Both the position numbers and the translations under genes were made by a program. Under the pieces are notes generated by a model. That model was not told where the DNA came from. It searched no databases and saw only the letters and a list, made by a program, of their open reading frames with translations. A DNA stretch of 64,000 nucleotides from Schaalia sp. Marseille-Q2122 (lineage in GTDB: Bacteria > Actinomycetota > Actinomycetes > Actinomycetales > Actinomycetaceae): positions 124,001 to 188,000 of the forward strand of contig NZ_CAHJXR010000001.1 of assembly GCF_903645355.1 (NCBI RefSeq), written 5' to 3'. Positions 37,072-46,004 of the stretch are shown piece after piece (position 1 is the stretch's first letter; each line of letters starts with the position of its first letter).

Positions 37072-37303
37072 GGGGCCTCCTGGCGAGTACAAGTGACGAT
37101 AAGGGTGGCGTCACGTCTGACACCATTATCCCTGACAAGCGCAGCTGCCCGTCAGTCAGGCTCAAATGCTGTGGAATAAGGCACGCTGGCGCTTTCGCGG
37201 GTGAGCCTGCGTGTGAGCCAGTAGGCCTAATGACCTGGAAACAGCGCAGGAATTCACCCGCAGCGAAGCGCAGATGGTTACACCTTGCCGAGGGCCGCAA
37301 TTT

Positions 37304-37331
37304 TTGTGCGCTGCATCTCCTAAAATATGCT
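37304..37331 (+). promoter_or_regulatory. Putative promoter of the UGPase gene
   Basis: -35-like TTGTGC (37304-37309), 16 bp, -10-like TATGCT (37326-37331). The 10-bp palindrome TGTGATCACA begins at the last base of the -10 and could be a regulator site. Confidence 0.45.
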
Positions 37332-37363
37332 GTGATCACACGCCAGACACTGCGCGATTACAG

Positions 37364-37408
37364 CGCAGACTCGTTGAACGCAGACTCATTGAACGCAGAC
37401 TCATTGAA
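37364..37408 (+). repeat. Three 15-bp tandem repeats in the UGPase leader
   Basis: CGCAGACTCGTTGAA (37364-37378) is followed by two identical copies of CGCAGACTCATTGAA (37379-37393, 37394-37408). The array ends at the ribosome binding site GAGGGG (37409-37414), 9 bp before the ATG. Copy number could vary by slippage and alter translation. Confidence 0.85.
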
Positions 37409-37422
37409 GAGGGGAAACAACC

Positions 37423-38796
37423 ATGTCTCAGCAAGGTCTTGATGCCGCACGACTGAAGATGCAGCAAGCAGGGGTCGACGCATCAGCCATTGAGGTGTTT
37501 TCCCACTATTACACGCTTCTCGAATCCGGAGAAACCGGCCTCATCCGCGAAGACTCCATCACCCCACTGCTCGACGTCCCCATGCTCGACGCCGTCGAAA
37601 TCAGCGAAGAACAAGCCAAAGAAGCCATCGGCGCCACCGTCATTATCAAGCTCAATGGCGGCCTGGGAACCTCCATGGGCCTCGACAAGGCCAAAAACCT
37701 CCTCGAAGTCCGTGATGGCCTGAACTTCCTTGACCTCATTGTGCGCCAGGTCCGCGCAGCCCGACGCGACTACGGCGCGCGCCTTCCCCTCGTGTTCATG
37801 AACTCCTTCCGCACCGAGGCCGACACCCTCGAACACCTCGCCCGCTACGACGACCTCGTTGTTGATGACCTGCCGCTGTCCTTCCTGCAAAACCAGGAAC
37901 CCAAGCTCCGCGCCGACGACCTCACCCCCGTCGAATGGCCCGCCGACCCGACCCTCGAATGGTGCCCTCCCGGCCACGGTGACCTCTACACCGCGCTCTA
38001 CGGCTCGGGCCTGCTGCAAAAGCTCCTCGACGCGGGCTTCCGCTACGCGTGCATCTCCAACGGCGACAACCTCGGCGCAGCACCCAACGCCCGACTGGCC
38101 GGCTGGTTCGCCGCCTCGGGGGCCCCCTACGCCGCGGAACTGTGCCGACGCACCATCAACGACCGTAAGGGTGGGCACCTCGCCATCCGAACACACGATG
38201 GCCAGCTCATTTTGCGCGACACTGCGCAGACCGCCCCCGAAGAGATGGACTTCTTCACCGACGAACACCGCCACCCCTACTTCCACACGAACAACCTGTG
38301 GTTCGACCTGCGCCGCCTCATGGACACCCTCGTCGAACGCAACGCGGTACTCGGCCTGCCCATGATCCGCAATGAAAAGACCGTCGATCCCGCCGACTCG
38401 ACCTCCACCCCCGTCATCCAAGTCGAATCAGCGATGGGCGCAGCCATCGAGGTGTTCCCCGGCGCGACCGCCATTTGCGTGGGCCGCGAACGCTTCCAGC
38501 CCGTCAAGACCACCAACGAGCTCCTCCTGCTGCGCTCCGACGTCTACACTCTTGATGACGACGGCCACCTCATCGCGCAAACCACCACCCCTGAAGTGAG
38601 CCTCGATAAGCACTACAAGACCATCCAGGACTTCGAGGCGCGCATCCCCGCCGTACCCTCCCTGAAGGACGCCACCGCCCTGCGCGTGAAGGGCGACTGG
38701 ACCTTCGGGCAGAACGTGCGCGTCGTTGGCGAAGCCACCCTGAATGACGAGGGCGGCGCGCAGGTCGTGCCCGACGGAACCGTGCTCGGCCAGTGA
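37423..38796 (+). CDS. UTP-glucose-1-phosphate uridylyltransferase, eukaryote-like (UGP2) family
   Basis: 457 residues, ATG with GAGGGG upstream. The nucleotide-binding motif KLNGGLGTSMGL (about 77-88) is followed by AKNLLEVRDGLNFLDL and later CISNGDNLGA and the HTNNLWFDL region. This is the eukaryote-type UGPase found in bifidobacteria and Actinomycetaceae instead of GalU. It makes UDP-glucose for glycogen, trehalose, galactose and envelope glycan metabolism. It stands alone, with a terminator at 38870. Confidence 0.92.
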   Translation: MSQQGLDAARLKMQQAGVDASAIEVFSHYYTLLESGETGLIREDSITPLLDVPMLDAVEISEEQAKEAIGATVIIKLNGGLGTSMGLDKAKNLLEVRDGLNFLDLIVRQVRAARRDYGARLPLVFMNSFRTEADTLEHLARYDDLVVDDLPLSFLQNQEPKLRADDLTPVEWPADPTLEWCPPGHGDLYTALYGSGLLQKLLDAGFRYACISNGDNLGAAPNARLAGWFAASGAPYAAELCRRTINDRKGGHLAIRTHDGQLILRDTAQTAPEEMDFFTDEHRHPYFHTNNLWFDLRRLMDTLVERNAVLGLPMIRNEKTVDPADSTSTPVIQVESAMGAAIEVFPGATAICVGRERFQPVKTTNELLLLRSDVYTLDDDGHLIAQTTTPEVSLDKHYKTIQDFEARIPAVPSLKDATALRVKGDWTFGQNVRVVGEATLNDEGGAQVVPDGTVLGQ

Positions 38797-39125
38797 GGTT
38801 CACTGAGCGCCGTGCCTAACACGCGGCGCTGCCCTGAACTGAGCTGAAGATAGTGCCCTATCAATGAGGAGAACTCCCGGCGCTCACTCGGTGCGAAATC
38901 GCAGGCGAGTGAGGCCGGGAGTTCTTGCACCCACGAGGCAGAGCGGGCGAAAGCCTCGGCGGACAGACGAGCACGCAGGAAGGTTACGAACACACACACA
39001 AACCGCGCCAGAATATGGCACCGGCAGGGGAATGCGACTACGCTCAGACCTAGCTGTGACCAGAAATCTGAACACTAAAACCAACCGCACGAACCTGCAG
39101 CACGAAGGAACCTGATCCCTGGCCT
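38797..39125. other. Intergenic region before phoH
   Basis: It contains the terminator at 38870-38925 and otherwise no recognisable gene. The phoH promoter is not clear. Confidence 0.5.
38870..38925 (+). terminator. Hairpin terminator of the UGPase gene
   Basis: Near-complete complementarity between 38870-38890 (AGAACTCCCGGC then GCTCACTCG) and 38906-38925 (CGAGTGAG then GCCGGGAGTTCT) with a 15-base loop. The tail TTGC is only weakly U-rich. Confidence 0.7.
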
Positions 39126-40202
39126 ATGAGTGAGCCAATCGCCCCGGTGGTAACAACCAGCCGCCGCATCTCCATCCCCAATACCCTCGAGCCCCTCGCG
39201 GTGCTGGGCACCGCCGATCAAGTGCTGCGTGCGATTGAGCGAGGCTTCCCCAGCCTGCGCTTCATCGTCATGGGACGCGACATCACGATCAGCGGCCCCA
39301 ACACCGACATTGACATGGCCATCGGGCTCATTGAAGAGCTCATCGACCTTGCCCTCAAGGGCACCCACCTGGACGCCGCCGCCGTCGATCACGCGGTATC
39401 CCTACTGACCTCGGCCGCCCTCGCCGGGCGCGCACCCGACGAAATCCTCACCTCGCGAGGAAAAGCCATCCGCCCCAAATCCCCCGGACAGCAAGCCTAC
39501 GTGGAGGCCATTAACCGCGTTCCCGTGGTCTTTGGTATCGGCCCCGCCGGTACGGGCAAGACCTACCTGGCCATGGCCCAGGCCGTTTCGCGTCTTCTCT
39601 CAGGCCAAGTACGCCGCATTGTCCTGACCCGTCCGGCCGTCGAGGCCGGGGAAAACCTGGGCTTCCTGCCGGGCTCACTCACCGACAAGATTGACCCCTA
39701 CCTGCGTCCCCTCTACGACGCCCTGGGCGACATGCTCGACCCTGAGGTCCTGCCCAAGCTCATGGCCGCAGGCACCATTGAGGTCGCCCCCTTGGCCTAC
39801 ATGCGAGGCCGCACCCTCAACGACTCCTTCATCATCCTTGACGAGGCCCAGAACACCACCGTCTCTCAGATGAAGATGTTCCTCACCCGCCTCGGCTTCA
39901 ACTCCCAGGTGGTCATCACGGGTGATACCTCGCAAATCGACCTTCCGGGCAACCAACGCTCGGGCCTGGCTGTCGTCCAAGAGATCCTGCGCGGCATTGA
40001 CGACATTGAATTCTGCTACCTGACCAGCGCTGACGTGGTGCGTCACAAGCTCGTGGCCGAGATTATCGACGCCTACTCGCGCTGGGATGAAAAGCAAGCC
40101 CGCTACCAGGAGCGCCCCCGCAGTTCCGACCGCGACACCAGCCGGACGGGCAGGCCTCGTCCCCACTACCGCAACCCTGGCGCTTCGAGGAGGAGCCGCT
40201 GA
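39126..40202 (+). CDS. PhoH-family ATPase
   Basis: 358 residues. Walker A GPAGTGKT at 139-146 and Walker B FIILDEAQN near 237-245. The N-terminal ~75 residues are a KH-like region and the C-terminal ~35 are basic and disordered. PhoH proteins are RNA-associated ATPases linked to YbeY and RNA maturation. The stop shares its last base with the ybeY start. The ATG lies 18 bases from the nearest AAGGA motif, so the start is less certain than the identity. Confidence 0.92.
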   Translation: MSEPIAPVVTTSRRISIPNTLEPLAVLGTADQVLRAIERGFPSLRFIVMGRDITISGPNTDIDMAIGLIEELIDLALKGTHLDAAAVDHAVSLLTSAALAGRAPDEILTSRGKAIRPKSPGQQAYVEAINRVPVVFGIGPAGTGKTYLAMAQAVSRLLSGQVRRIVLTRPAVEAGENLGFLPGSLTDKIDPYLRPLYDALGDMLDPEVLPKLMAAGTIEVAPLAYMRGRTLNDSFIILDEAQNTTVSQMKMFLTRLGFNSQVVITGDTSQIDLPGNQRSGLAVVQEILRGIDDIEFCYLTSADVVRHKLVAEIIDAYSRWDEKQARYQERPRSSDRDTSRTGRPRPHYRNPGASRRSR

Positions 40203-40651
40203 TGACCGAGGTAATCAACGAAACCGAATACGCCATTGACGAGGCAGAATTCGTCGCCCTGGCCGACTTCGTCCTCACCCAAATGCACGTGTCCACCGCG
40301 GCCGAGCTCAATATCCTCTTCATTGAGCCCGCCCCCATGGAAGACCTGCACATCCGCTGGCTCGACCTGCCCGGCCCCACCGACGTCATGAGCTTCCCCA
40401 TGGACGAGCTGCGCCCCGGCACCGCCGACCACCCCACGCCCGAGGGAACCCTGGGGGATATTTGCATCTGCCCGCAGGTCGCCGAGCAGCAGGCGCGCGA
40501 AGCTGGGCACTCCCTGGCTGAAGAGATGCTCATGCTCGCCACCCACGGCATGTTGCACCTGCTGGGCTATGACCATGCGGAGGAAGCGGAGAAGGAAGAA
40601 ATGTTCTCCCTGCAGCGCAAACTCCTCCTCACCTTCCTCGCCACCCGCTGA
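40202..40651 (+). CDS. ybeY: Endoribonuclease YbeY
   Basis: 149 residues. The zinc site HGMLHLLGYDH uses His115, His119 and His125. The family hallmark LPGPTDVMSFPMDE lies upstream. YbeY processes the 16S rRNA 3' end and takes part in ribosome quality control. Its ATG overlaps the phoH stop (TGATG), indicating coupled translation. It sits in the conserved phoH-ybeY-CNNM-era order. Confidence 0.96.
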   Translation: MTEVINETEYAIDEAEFVALADFVLTQMHVSTAAELNILFIEPAPMEDLHIRWLDLPGPTDVMSFPMDELRPGTADHPTPEGTLGDICICPQVAEQQAREAGHSLAEEMLMLATHGMLHLLGYDHAEEAEKEEMFSLQRKLLLTFLATR

Positions 40652-40721
40652 GCTTGCCGCCCACCGACTGAATTACCGCCTGAATTGGCCACCCCTTAAA
40701 GGAGGCGACCCCACCACCGTC

Positions 40722-42065
40722 ATGACTGACACCCTCATCACCGGCACGCCCGTCGTTGGCCTCGTCATCGTTGCCGCCATCGCCCTGCTCATGGCCGGCG
40801 CAGTTTCCGCCGTCGAAGTGGCACTGAGCTACCTTTCGCGTGCCACAGCCCAGGACATGGTTGACGAGGGCGCCCGCCGCGCCGACCTCATCCACGAGCT
40901 CATTACCGAACGCAGCCGCACCCTGTTGGTGTTGCGAGGAGCGCGCACAGCCTGGCAGGTAATCGCAGCAGTGTCAGTCACCATCGCATTGGCCGGCCTC
41001 CCACTGCCGTGGTGGGCGGTAGGCCTGATCGCTATTTTCACCGTCGGCACTTTGCAATTCCTGACCGTGTCGCTGGTGGCCGTGCGCGTGGGCCGCCGCA
41101 AACCCGAACAAGTCGCCCAGTGGGGTGCGGCAATGACCATGCGCGCGGTGAAGATCTCGCGCCTCTTTGACCCTGCCGTTGATAGCGTGCGTGAAAAGCT
41201 GCCACAAAGCGCGCAAACCGAGGCCGAAGCGCGCGCTGAGGTCGCTGAAGACCTCCGTGAAATGGTCGACCAGGTGGGTGAAACCGAGGGGCTGGAGGAC
41301 GAGGACCGCGAGATGCTCCTGTCCGTCTTTGAACTGGGACACACGCTAGTCCGTGAAATCATGGTGCCCCGCACGGATATGGTGACGATCGAGGCAGAAA
41401 TGAACGCTCGCGAAGCCCTGCGCGTCTTTGTGCGTTCAGGCTTTTCGCGCGTGCCGGTCATTGGAGAATCGGCTGACGACGTGCGCGGCATCCTGTACTT
41501 CAAGGACGTCGTCCACCGCCTGGAAACCTACGGGGTGGACACGGATCTGACGGCCGAGCAGATGATGCGCCCCGCCGAGTACACCATTGAGATGAAGGCC
41601 GCTGATGACCTTTTACGCATCATGCAAGCCGAACACTTCCATATGGCCCTCGTGGTCGACGAATACGGTGGCATCTCGGGCCTGGTGACAATGGAAGACC
41701 TCATTGAAGAACTCGTGGGTGAAGTGACCGACGAGCACGACCGTAATGTCATCGAACCCGAGGAGTTGGCCGAGGGTGTGTGGCGGGTACCCTCGCGTTT
41801 CTCTATTGACGACCTGGGCGACCTGCTGGGCATGGAACTTGAAGATGACGATGTGGACTCTGTGGGTGGCCTGCTGGCGAAGGCGATCGGGCAGGTTCCC
41901 CTGCCTGGTGCTGAGGGTGAGCTGCTGGGCGTCCATATGATGGCGGAGGAGGCGCGCGGACGCCGCCGACAAGTCGGTACCATTGTGTGTTCACGAATTG
42001 ACGAGGGCGGAGCCGAAGGCGCGCCGGACCAGGAGCAGGAGACGGGCGATGCACTTTCCAAGTGA
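40722..42065 (+). CDS. Hemolysin-family CNNM/CBS-domain transporter (CorC-like)
   Basis: 447 residues. N-terminal CNNM membrane domain (about 1-190, several helices), tandem CBS domains (about 210-330, opening with TLVREIMVPRTDMVTIEA) and a C-terminal CorC_HlyC domain (about 350-430). This family moves Mg2+ or Co2+ or stabilises cytoplasmic Mg2+. The ATG at 40722 is the best start, though the GGAGG lies 16 bases away. It overlaps era by 17 bp. Confidence 0.9.
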   Translation: MTDTLITGTPVVGLVIVAAIALLMAGAVSAVEVALSYLSRATAQDMVDEGARRADLIHELITERSRTLLVLRGARTAWQVIAAVSVTIALAGLPLPWWAVGLIAIFTVGTLQFLTVSLVAVRVGRRKPEQVAQWGAAMTMRAVKISRLFDPAVDSVREKLPQSAQTEAEARAEVAEDLREMVDQVGETEGLEDEDREMLLSVFELGHTLVREIMVPRTDMVTIEAEMNAREALRVFVRSGFSRVPVIGESADDVRGILYFKDVVHRLETYGVDTDLTAEQMMRPAEYTIEMKAADDLLRIMQAEHFHMALVVDEYGGISGLVTMEDLIEELVGEVTDEHDRNVIEPEELAEGVWRVPSRFSIDDLGDLLGMELEDDDVDSVGGLLAKAIGQVPLPGAEGELLGVHMMAEEARGRRRQVGTIVCSRIDEGGAEGAPDQEQETGDALSK

Positions 42066-43299
42066 TGACGAACTGATGGCGGGCCCCAACGCCCTCGACG
42101 ACTTTGACTTTGACGCGCTGGAAGAGGACGCCCAAGCGCGCCTTTCCGGCGAGGAGGGCGAAGGCGACGACCTCGCCAATCTAGACGCCGACGAAGCCCT
42201 CGACGCTGCACTTGATGAGGAACTGGGCGAGGAACTGGGCGAGGACTTTGACGAGGACGCCCTCGCCTCTCAAACCGAGGCTGACCTCGCCGAACTGCGC
42301 GCCCTACGAGCCGAAGCCGCAGAATACGCCGAGGCGAAGGCCAGCGGTCACGACGACACTAACGCTGGCGCTGGCCAGGTCATACCTGAATTCCCCGAGG
42401 ACTTCCGCGCGGGCTTCGTTTCCATCGTGGGCCGCCCCAACGTCGGCAAGTCCACGCTCACCAACGCCCTGGTGGGGCAGAAGGTGGCGATCACCTCGGG
42501 CCGACCCGAAACGACCCGCCACAATATTCGCGGCATCGTCCACCGCCCCAACGCCCAGGTTGTCCTCGTCGACACCCCCGGCTACCACCGCCCCCGCACC
42601 CTGCTGGGCAAGCGCCTCAACGACATGGTGCGCGAAGCCCTGGCCGAGGTCGACTGCGTGGTGTTCTGCCTGCCCGCCGACCAAAAGATCGGCCCCGGTG
42701 ACCGCTTCATTGCCCGCGAACTACGCGACGTGCGCCGCCCGATTATTGCCGTGGCCACCAAATGCGACCTCGTCTCACGTGAGCGCCTCATGCGCCACCT
42801 CATTGACATTGACAAGCTGGGGGAGTGGGCGGCGATCGTGCCCGTCTCAGCCGTGGCAGGCGAGCGCATCGACATGCTCACCGACGTGCTCATCGACCAC
42901 CTGCCGCCCTCACCGCCCCTCTACCCCTCCGATGACGTCACCGACGAATCACGCGACACCCTCATCGCCGAGTTCATTCGCGAGGCCGCCCTGGAAGGCG
43001 TGCGTGACGAGCTGCCCCACTCCCTGGCCGTCCAGGTTGAAGAGATTATTGAGCGTGAGGCTCGCCCCGGCCAAAAGGGCAAGCCCCTGCTGGATGTACA
43101 CGTCAATGTCTACGTTGAGCGCGACTCTCAAAAGGCCATCATTATTGGTAAGCGTGGCTCCCGTCTGAAGGAAATCGGGACGAAGGCCCGCGCAGAGATT
43201 GAGCAGCTGCTGGGGCGCAGGATCTTCCTGGACCTGCATGTGCGTACCGCGAAAGACTGGCAGTCTGACCCCAAGATGCTGGGACGCCTGGGCTTTTAA
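42049..43299 (+). CDS. era: GTPase Era with long acidic N-terminal extension
   Basis: 416 residues, ATG at 42049 with AGGAG upstream, inside the end of the preceding gene. Residues ~1-118 are an acidic Asp/Glu/Leu/Ala-rich extension with short repeats (EELG twice, GEDFDEDA). The GTPase starts with GRPNVGKS at 128-135, then DTPGYHRPR and TKCDLV. The C-terminal KH domain (VNVYVERDSQKAIIIGKRGSRLKEIG) binds the 16S rRNA 3' end. Era is normally ~300 residues, so the extension is unusual. An ATG at 42076 is a shorter alternative but still leaves ~110 extra residues. Confidence 0.93.
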   Translation: MHFPSDDELMAGPNALDDFDFDALEEDAQARLSGEEGEGDDLANLDADEALDAALDEELGEELGEDFDEDALASQTEADLAELRALRAEAAEYAEAKASGHDDTNAGAGQVIPEFPEDFRAGFVSIVGRPNVGKSTLTNALVGQKVAITSGRPETTRHNIRGIVHRPNAQVVLVDTPGYHRPRTLLGKRLNDMVREALAEVDCVVFCLPADQKIGPGDRFIARELRDVRRPIIAVATKCDLVSRERLMRHLIDIDKLGEWAAIVPVSAVAGERIDMLTDVLIDHLPPSPPLYPSDDVTDESRDTLIAEFIREAALEGVRDELPHSLAVQVEEIIEREARPGQKGKPLLDVHVNVYVERDSQKAIIIGKRGSRLKEIGTKARAEIEQLLGRRIFLDLHVRTAKDWQSDPKMLGRLGF

Positions 43300-43379
43300 G
43301 CGCTGGCCCTGCACGCACGTTGCCCCAGTCCCAGCCTTTTGACGGTCCTGATTTCACAGTGAATGGCGGAGTTCCCACC

Positions 43380-44435
43380 ATGATGACTGCACATACGCCT
43401 GTTCCCGGTTCTGCCCCTGGGGGCACACCCACCGACCGTGGGCTGCTGAGCCGTGCCCGCCTGCCCTACCTTGGGCTGGCCCTAGGTATTGTTCTGGCAC
43501 TGCTTTCCCTGCGGGCCATGACAAGCGGAATTGCTTCCCCATCCTGGCAGGCCCTGCGAGACGCCGTTACACTGTCCTCCTCGGTGCTGCTCGAGTCCTT
43601 CCCCTTCGTGGTGGTGGGTATTGCCATCTCCGTGCTGGTGCGCGTGTGGGTGTCCTCAGCGCTTTTTGATCGCCTGATCCCCAGCAATCGCGCACTGCGC
43701 CGCATCGTCATGTCCCTGGTTGGCACCTTCCTTCCCGTGTGTGAGTGCGGGAACGTGCCCCTGGCTCGCGGCTTCCTCTCACGCGGCATGTCCGTCGGCG
43801 ACGTCGTGGCCTTCACCCTCGCGGCCCCGCTGCTCAACCCCGTCACCATCATCACCACCTACCAGGCCTTCGGCACCCAAAACGGCATCCTGTGGGGGCG
43901 CGTACTCGGAGGATTCATCATCGCTCAGATTGCCGCGATCCTGGTGACCTGGCGGATTCGTCCAGAGGCCCTGCTGGCCCCGCGTTTCGCCCAAGCCTGC
44001 CAGACGCAGGGTGCCGAAAATGCTGACGGGGACCGTATTGGGAGGTCTCTTGCGATCTTTGCTCGCGAGAGTGCCACACTGCTGCCCGCCCTCGTCCTGG
44101 GGTCCATGCTGGCTGGACTCATCCAGGTGGGAGTGCGCCGCGATGTCCTCACCGCCCTCGGACACGACCCCGTGCTCTCGGTACTGGCCATCCTGGCGCT
44201 GGCGTTCATCGTGTCGATCTGCTCCAGCGTGGACGCCTTCTTCGCCTTGGCCTTGGCATCGGTGTTCCTGCCCGGTGCGCTCACAGCCTTCCTGGTCTTT
44301 GGCGCGATGGTCGACATTAAGATGATTGCCCTGCTGCGCACCACCCTGAGTGGGCGCGCGGTGGCGCGGATCGTTGCCGTAGTGACGCTGTGCTGCGTGA
44401 TTCTGGGACTGGGGGTGAACTACCTTGCAGCCTAA
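43380..44435 (+). CDS. DUF318/UPF0718-family permease
   Basis: 351 residues, ATG with GGAG about 9 bases upstream. About eight membrane helices. The conserved loop LPVCECGNVPLARGF near residue 118 carries two cysteines, and LAAPLLNPVTIITTY follows; SICSSVDAFFALALAS is the second family motif. Members are permeases of unsettled substrate, some linked to arsenic or metal efflux. It overlaps the following gene, which encodes its usual partner. It is the first gene of the accessory block after era. Confidence 0.82.
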   Translation: MMTAHTPVPGSAPGGTPTDRGLLSRARLPYLGLALGIVLALLSLRAMTSGIASPSWQALRDAVTLSSSVLLESFPFVVVGIAISVLVRVWVSSALFDRLIPSNRALRRIVMSLVGTFLPVCECGNVPLARGFLSRGMSVGDVVAFTLAAPLLNPVTIITTYQAFGTQNGILWGRVLGGFIIAQIAAILVTWRIRPEALLAPRFAQACQTQGAENADGDRIGRSLAIFARESATLLPALVLGSMLAGLIQVGVRRDVLTALGHDPVLSVLAILALAFIVSICSSVDAFFALALASVFLPGALTAFLVFGAMVDIKMIALLRTTLSGRAVARIVAVVTLCCVILGLGVNYLAA

Positions 44436-45300
44436 GAAGGACGAGAGTGCTGCTTTGGGTGCTGGCGCGGGTGCTGAGGGTGCGCCGGAATGCTGTAGCG
44501 AAACTGATGCGCGTCCCTCCCTGTGGGAGCGCGTCAACCAGTGGAGAGGTGTCGCCCTGTCGATGATTCTTGCCGTGGCCACGATCTGGCTGGCATGGGC
44601 CGAGATGCTGACCTTCTTCATCCACCCGCGCTACGTGTTCTTCACCGTCGAAATGGCCCTGCTTGCGCTCCTGGCCTCCGTGTGGGCCATTTGGCGAGGC
44701 CAGTGCGTGGAAGAAGGAGAGGTCGGTCACGACCATGCGCATGAGGAAGCACGGCGGGAACCTCGTCAATTGCCGACGTGGCTGGCGGGGGCCGCGAGCC
44801 TAGCCGTCGTCGTGGCGGTGACGGGCATGGTCCTTGTCGCCCCTCCCGCGCCCCTGAGCGCCACCCTGGCCTCTGAGCGCGCGCTCGCGGGCGGGGGAGT
44901 GGGGGAGCGCTCCACCGGCAAGGCTGTCATCACCACCTTGGCGCAACTGCCCGACGAGGCAACCGTGGGCGACTGGGCGCAGCTGCTGGCCAACGCCCCT
45001 GCGGAGGAAGTGCTCGGCCAAAAGCCCGCTTTGGAGGGCTTCATCATTGCCCCAGAAGAGATTGCCGAGCACGGCTACTACCTGGTGCGCTTCCAGATCG
45101 CCTGCTGCGCCGTGGACGCTTTGCCGGTGGGCATACCCGTTGTGGACCCGGCATGGCGTGACAAGTACGGCGAAGGCCAATGGCTGCGGGTTTCAGGCGA
45201 GTTCACGCCAAACCCCGGCATGCCCTTCCCCGAAGAGGCTGTACTGACTTCCAGCAATGTGGAAACAATCGACGAGCCCGAGCAGCCGTACTTGTTCTAG
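44425..45300 (+). CDS. TIGR03943-type putative permease subunit
   Basis: 291 residues, TTG start at 44425 overlapping the upstream stop by 11 bp, with GGGGGTGA as ribosome binding site. Two N-terminal membrane helices (about 38-60 and 70-92), a His/Glu-rich loop (CVEEGEVGHDHAHEEARRE) that could bind metal, a third helix (about 115-138) and an extracellular domain containing RFQIACCAVDALPVGI. The family accompanies DUF318 permeases, for example YcgR/YcgQ of Bacillus. A role in metal transport is plausible but unproven. Confidence 0.78.
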   Translation: MQPKKDESAALGAGAGAEGAPECCSETDARPSLWERVNQWRGVALSMILAVATIWLAWAEMLTFFIHPRYVFFTVEMALLALLASVWAIWRGQCVEEGEVGHDHAHEEARREPRQLPTWLAGAASLAVVVAVTGMVLVAPPAPLSATLASERALAGGGVGERSTGKAVITTLAQLPDEATVGDWAQLLANAPAEEVLGQKPALEGFIIAPEEIAEHGYYLVRFQIACCAVDALPVGIPVVDPAWRDKYGEGQWLRVSGEFTPNPGMPFPEEAVLTSSNVETIDEPEQPYLF

Positions 45301-45316
45301 GCGGCATTGCGTTCGT

Positions 45317-45383
45317 TTTGGTCGCACCTGGTGGTAAAAAGGACCCGAAAAAGCCCTGATTTTTACCACCAGGTGCGATCAAA
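45317..45383. repeat. Palindromic repeat element, copy 1
   Basis: Arms 45317-45340 and 45360-45383 pair over 24 bp with a single G-T position; the shared arm core is GGTCGCACCTGGTGGTAAA. The 19-base loop contains CCCGAAAAAGC, which recurs in copy 2. It lies between two converging gene ends, 16 bp after the permease subunit and 22 bp before the antitoxin stop. It may act as a bidirectional terminator, but near-identity with the copies at 55.8 and 58.7 kb shows it is a repeated family. Confidence 0.9.
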
Positions 45384-45405
45384 CTGCGCGTGCAGGCCAG
45401 AGGGA

Positions 45406-45687
45406 TCAGGAAGCGGCGCGCGCTTCCAGTCTCAGCCCGAGGGCGGAGATGACCTTGCTGAGTGTTTGCCATGACGGATTACCGTCGGCACTGAGCGACT
45501 TGTACAGCGATTCACGTCCCACTCCGGCTTCGCGGGCGATCGAGGTCATCCCCCGAGCTTTGGCAATGTCGCCGAGGGCGACTTGTAAAAGAGCCGGATC
45601 TTCGGCTTCGAGAGCAGCATTGAGGTAGGCAATGATGTCTTCTTCGCTTTCGAGGTATTCGCTTGCGTCCCACGGTGTAATAGTCAT
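45406..45687 (-). CDS. Antitoxin, HI1420/HigA-like addiction-module antidote
   Basis: 93 residues. The ATG at 45687 has AAAGGTGG about 6 bases upstream. The HTH (about 45-85) has MTSIAREAGVGRESLYKSLSADGNPSWQTLSKVISALGL, the signature of the probable addiction-module antidote (HI1420-type) family. It would neutralise the toxin encoded immediately upstream and repress the operon through the palindrome at 46008-46023. Toxin-first order is normal for this family. Confidence 0.88.
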   Translation of the reverse strand: MTITPWDASEYLESEEDIIAYLNAALEAEDPALLQVALGDIAKARGMTSIAREAGVGRESLYKSLSADGNPSWQTLSKVISALGLRLEARAAS

Positions 45688-45689
45688 TG

Positions 45690-45998
45690 TTACCACCTTT
45701 CATTCTTCAGCTGTTTGGCAAGTTTCTGTGCTCGTCTAATGTCGCTGTCTTGACTGCCCTTATCTCCTCCGATAAGGAGGAGGACTATCTGCTGTTCCCT
45801 TGTCATGTAATACAGGCGATAACCTGGTCCGGTATGAATCCGGAACTCGAAGACACCGTCGCTAAGGGGCTTAATGTCGCCGATTATCTGTCCCTCAAGG
45901 CGCCAACGTTGGAGGGCGATATTGATGCGCGCCTTGCCCTTCGGATCCCTTAAGCGGCGAAACCAGCGTTTATAGACCTCAGTCTGAAGTATCTCCAC
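45690..45998 (-). CDS. Toxin, HI1419/RelE-ParE-like addiction-module killer
   Basis: 102 residues, GTG start at 45998. The RelE/ParE-superfamily fold shows YKRWFRRLRDPKGKARINIALQR near the start, then LSDGVFEFRIHTGPGYRLYYM and LLIGGDKGSQDSDIRRA. Toxins of this type are usually mRNA interferases. The antitoxin gene starts 2 bp after its stop. No Shine-Dalgarno precedes the GTG; a TACACT -10 ends 6 bases upstream, suggesting a leaderless transcript. Confidence 0.88.
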   Translation of the reverse strand: MEILQTEVYKRWFRRLRDPKGKARINIALQRWRLEGQIIGDIKPLSDGVFEFRIHTGPGYRLYYMTREQQIVLLLIGGDKGSQDSDIRRAQKLAKQLKNERW

Positions 45999-46004
45999 AC
46001 CCTA

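Larger units (their letters stand above)
37072..37422. other. Control region upstream of the UGPase gene
   Basis: No gene is seen. It carries a probable promoter, the palindrome TGTGATCACA (37331-37340) at the predicted start of transcription, and three 15-bp direct repeats. Confidence 0.5.

Noticed and set aside
37331-37340. CRP/GlxR-type site TGTGATCACA
   Set aside because: The half-sites abut without the 6-base spacer of the CRP consensus; kept only as a palindrome near the UGPase promoter.
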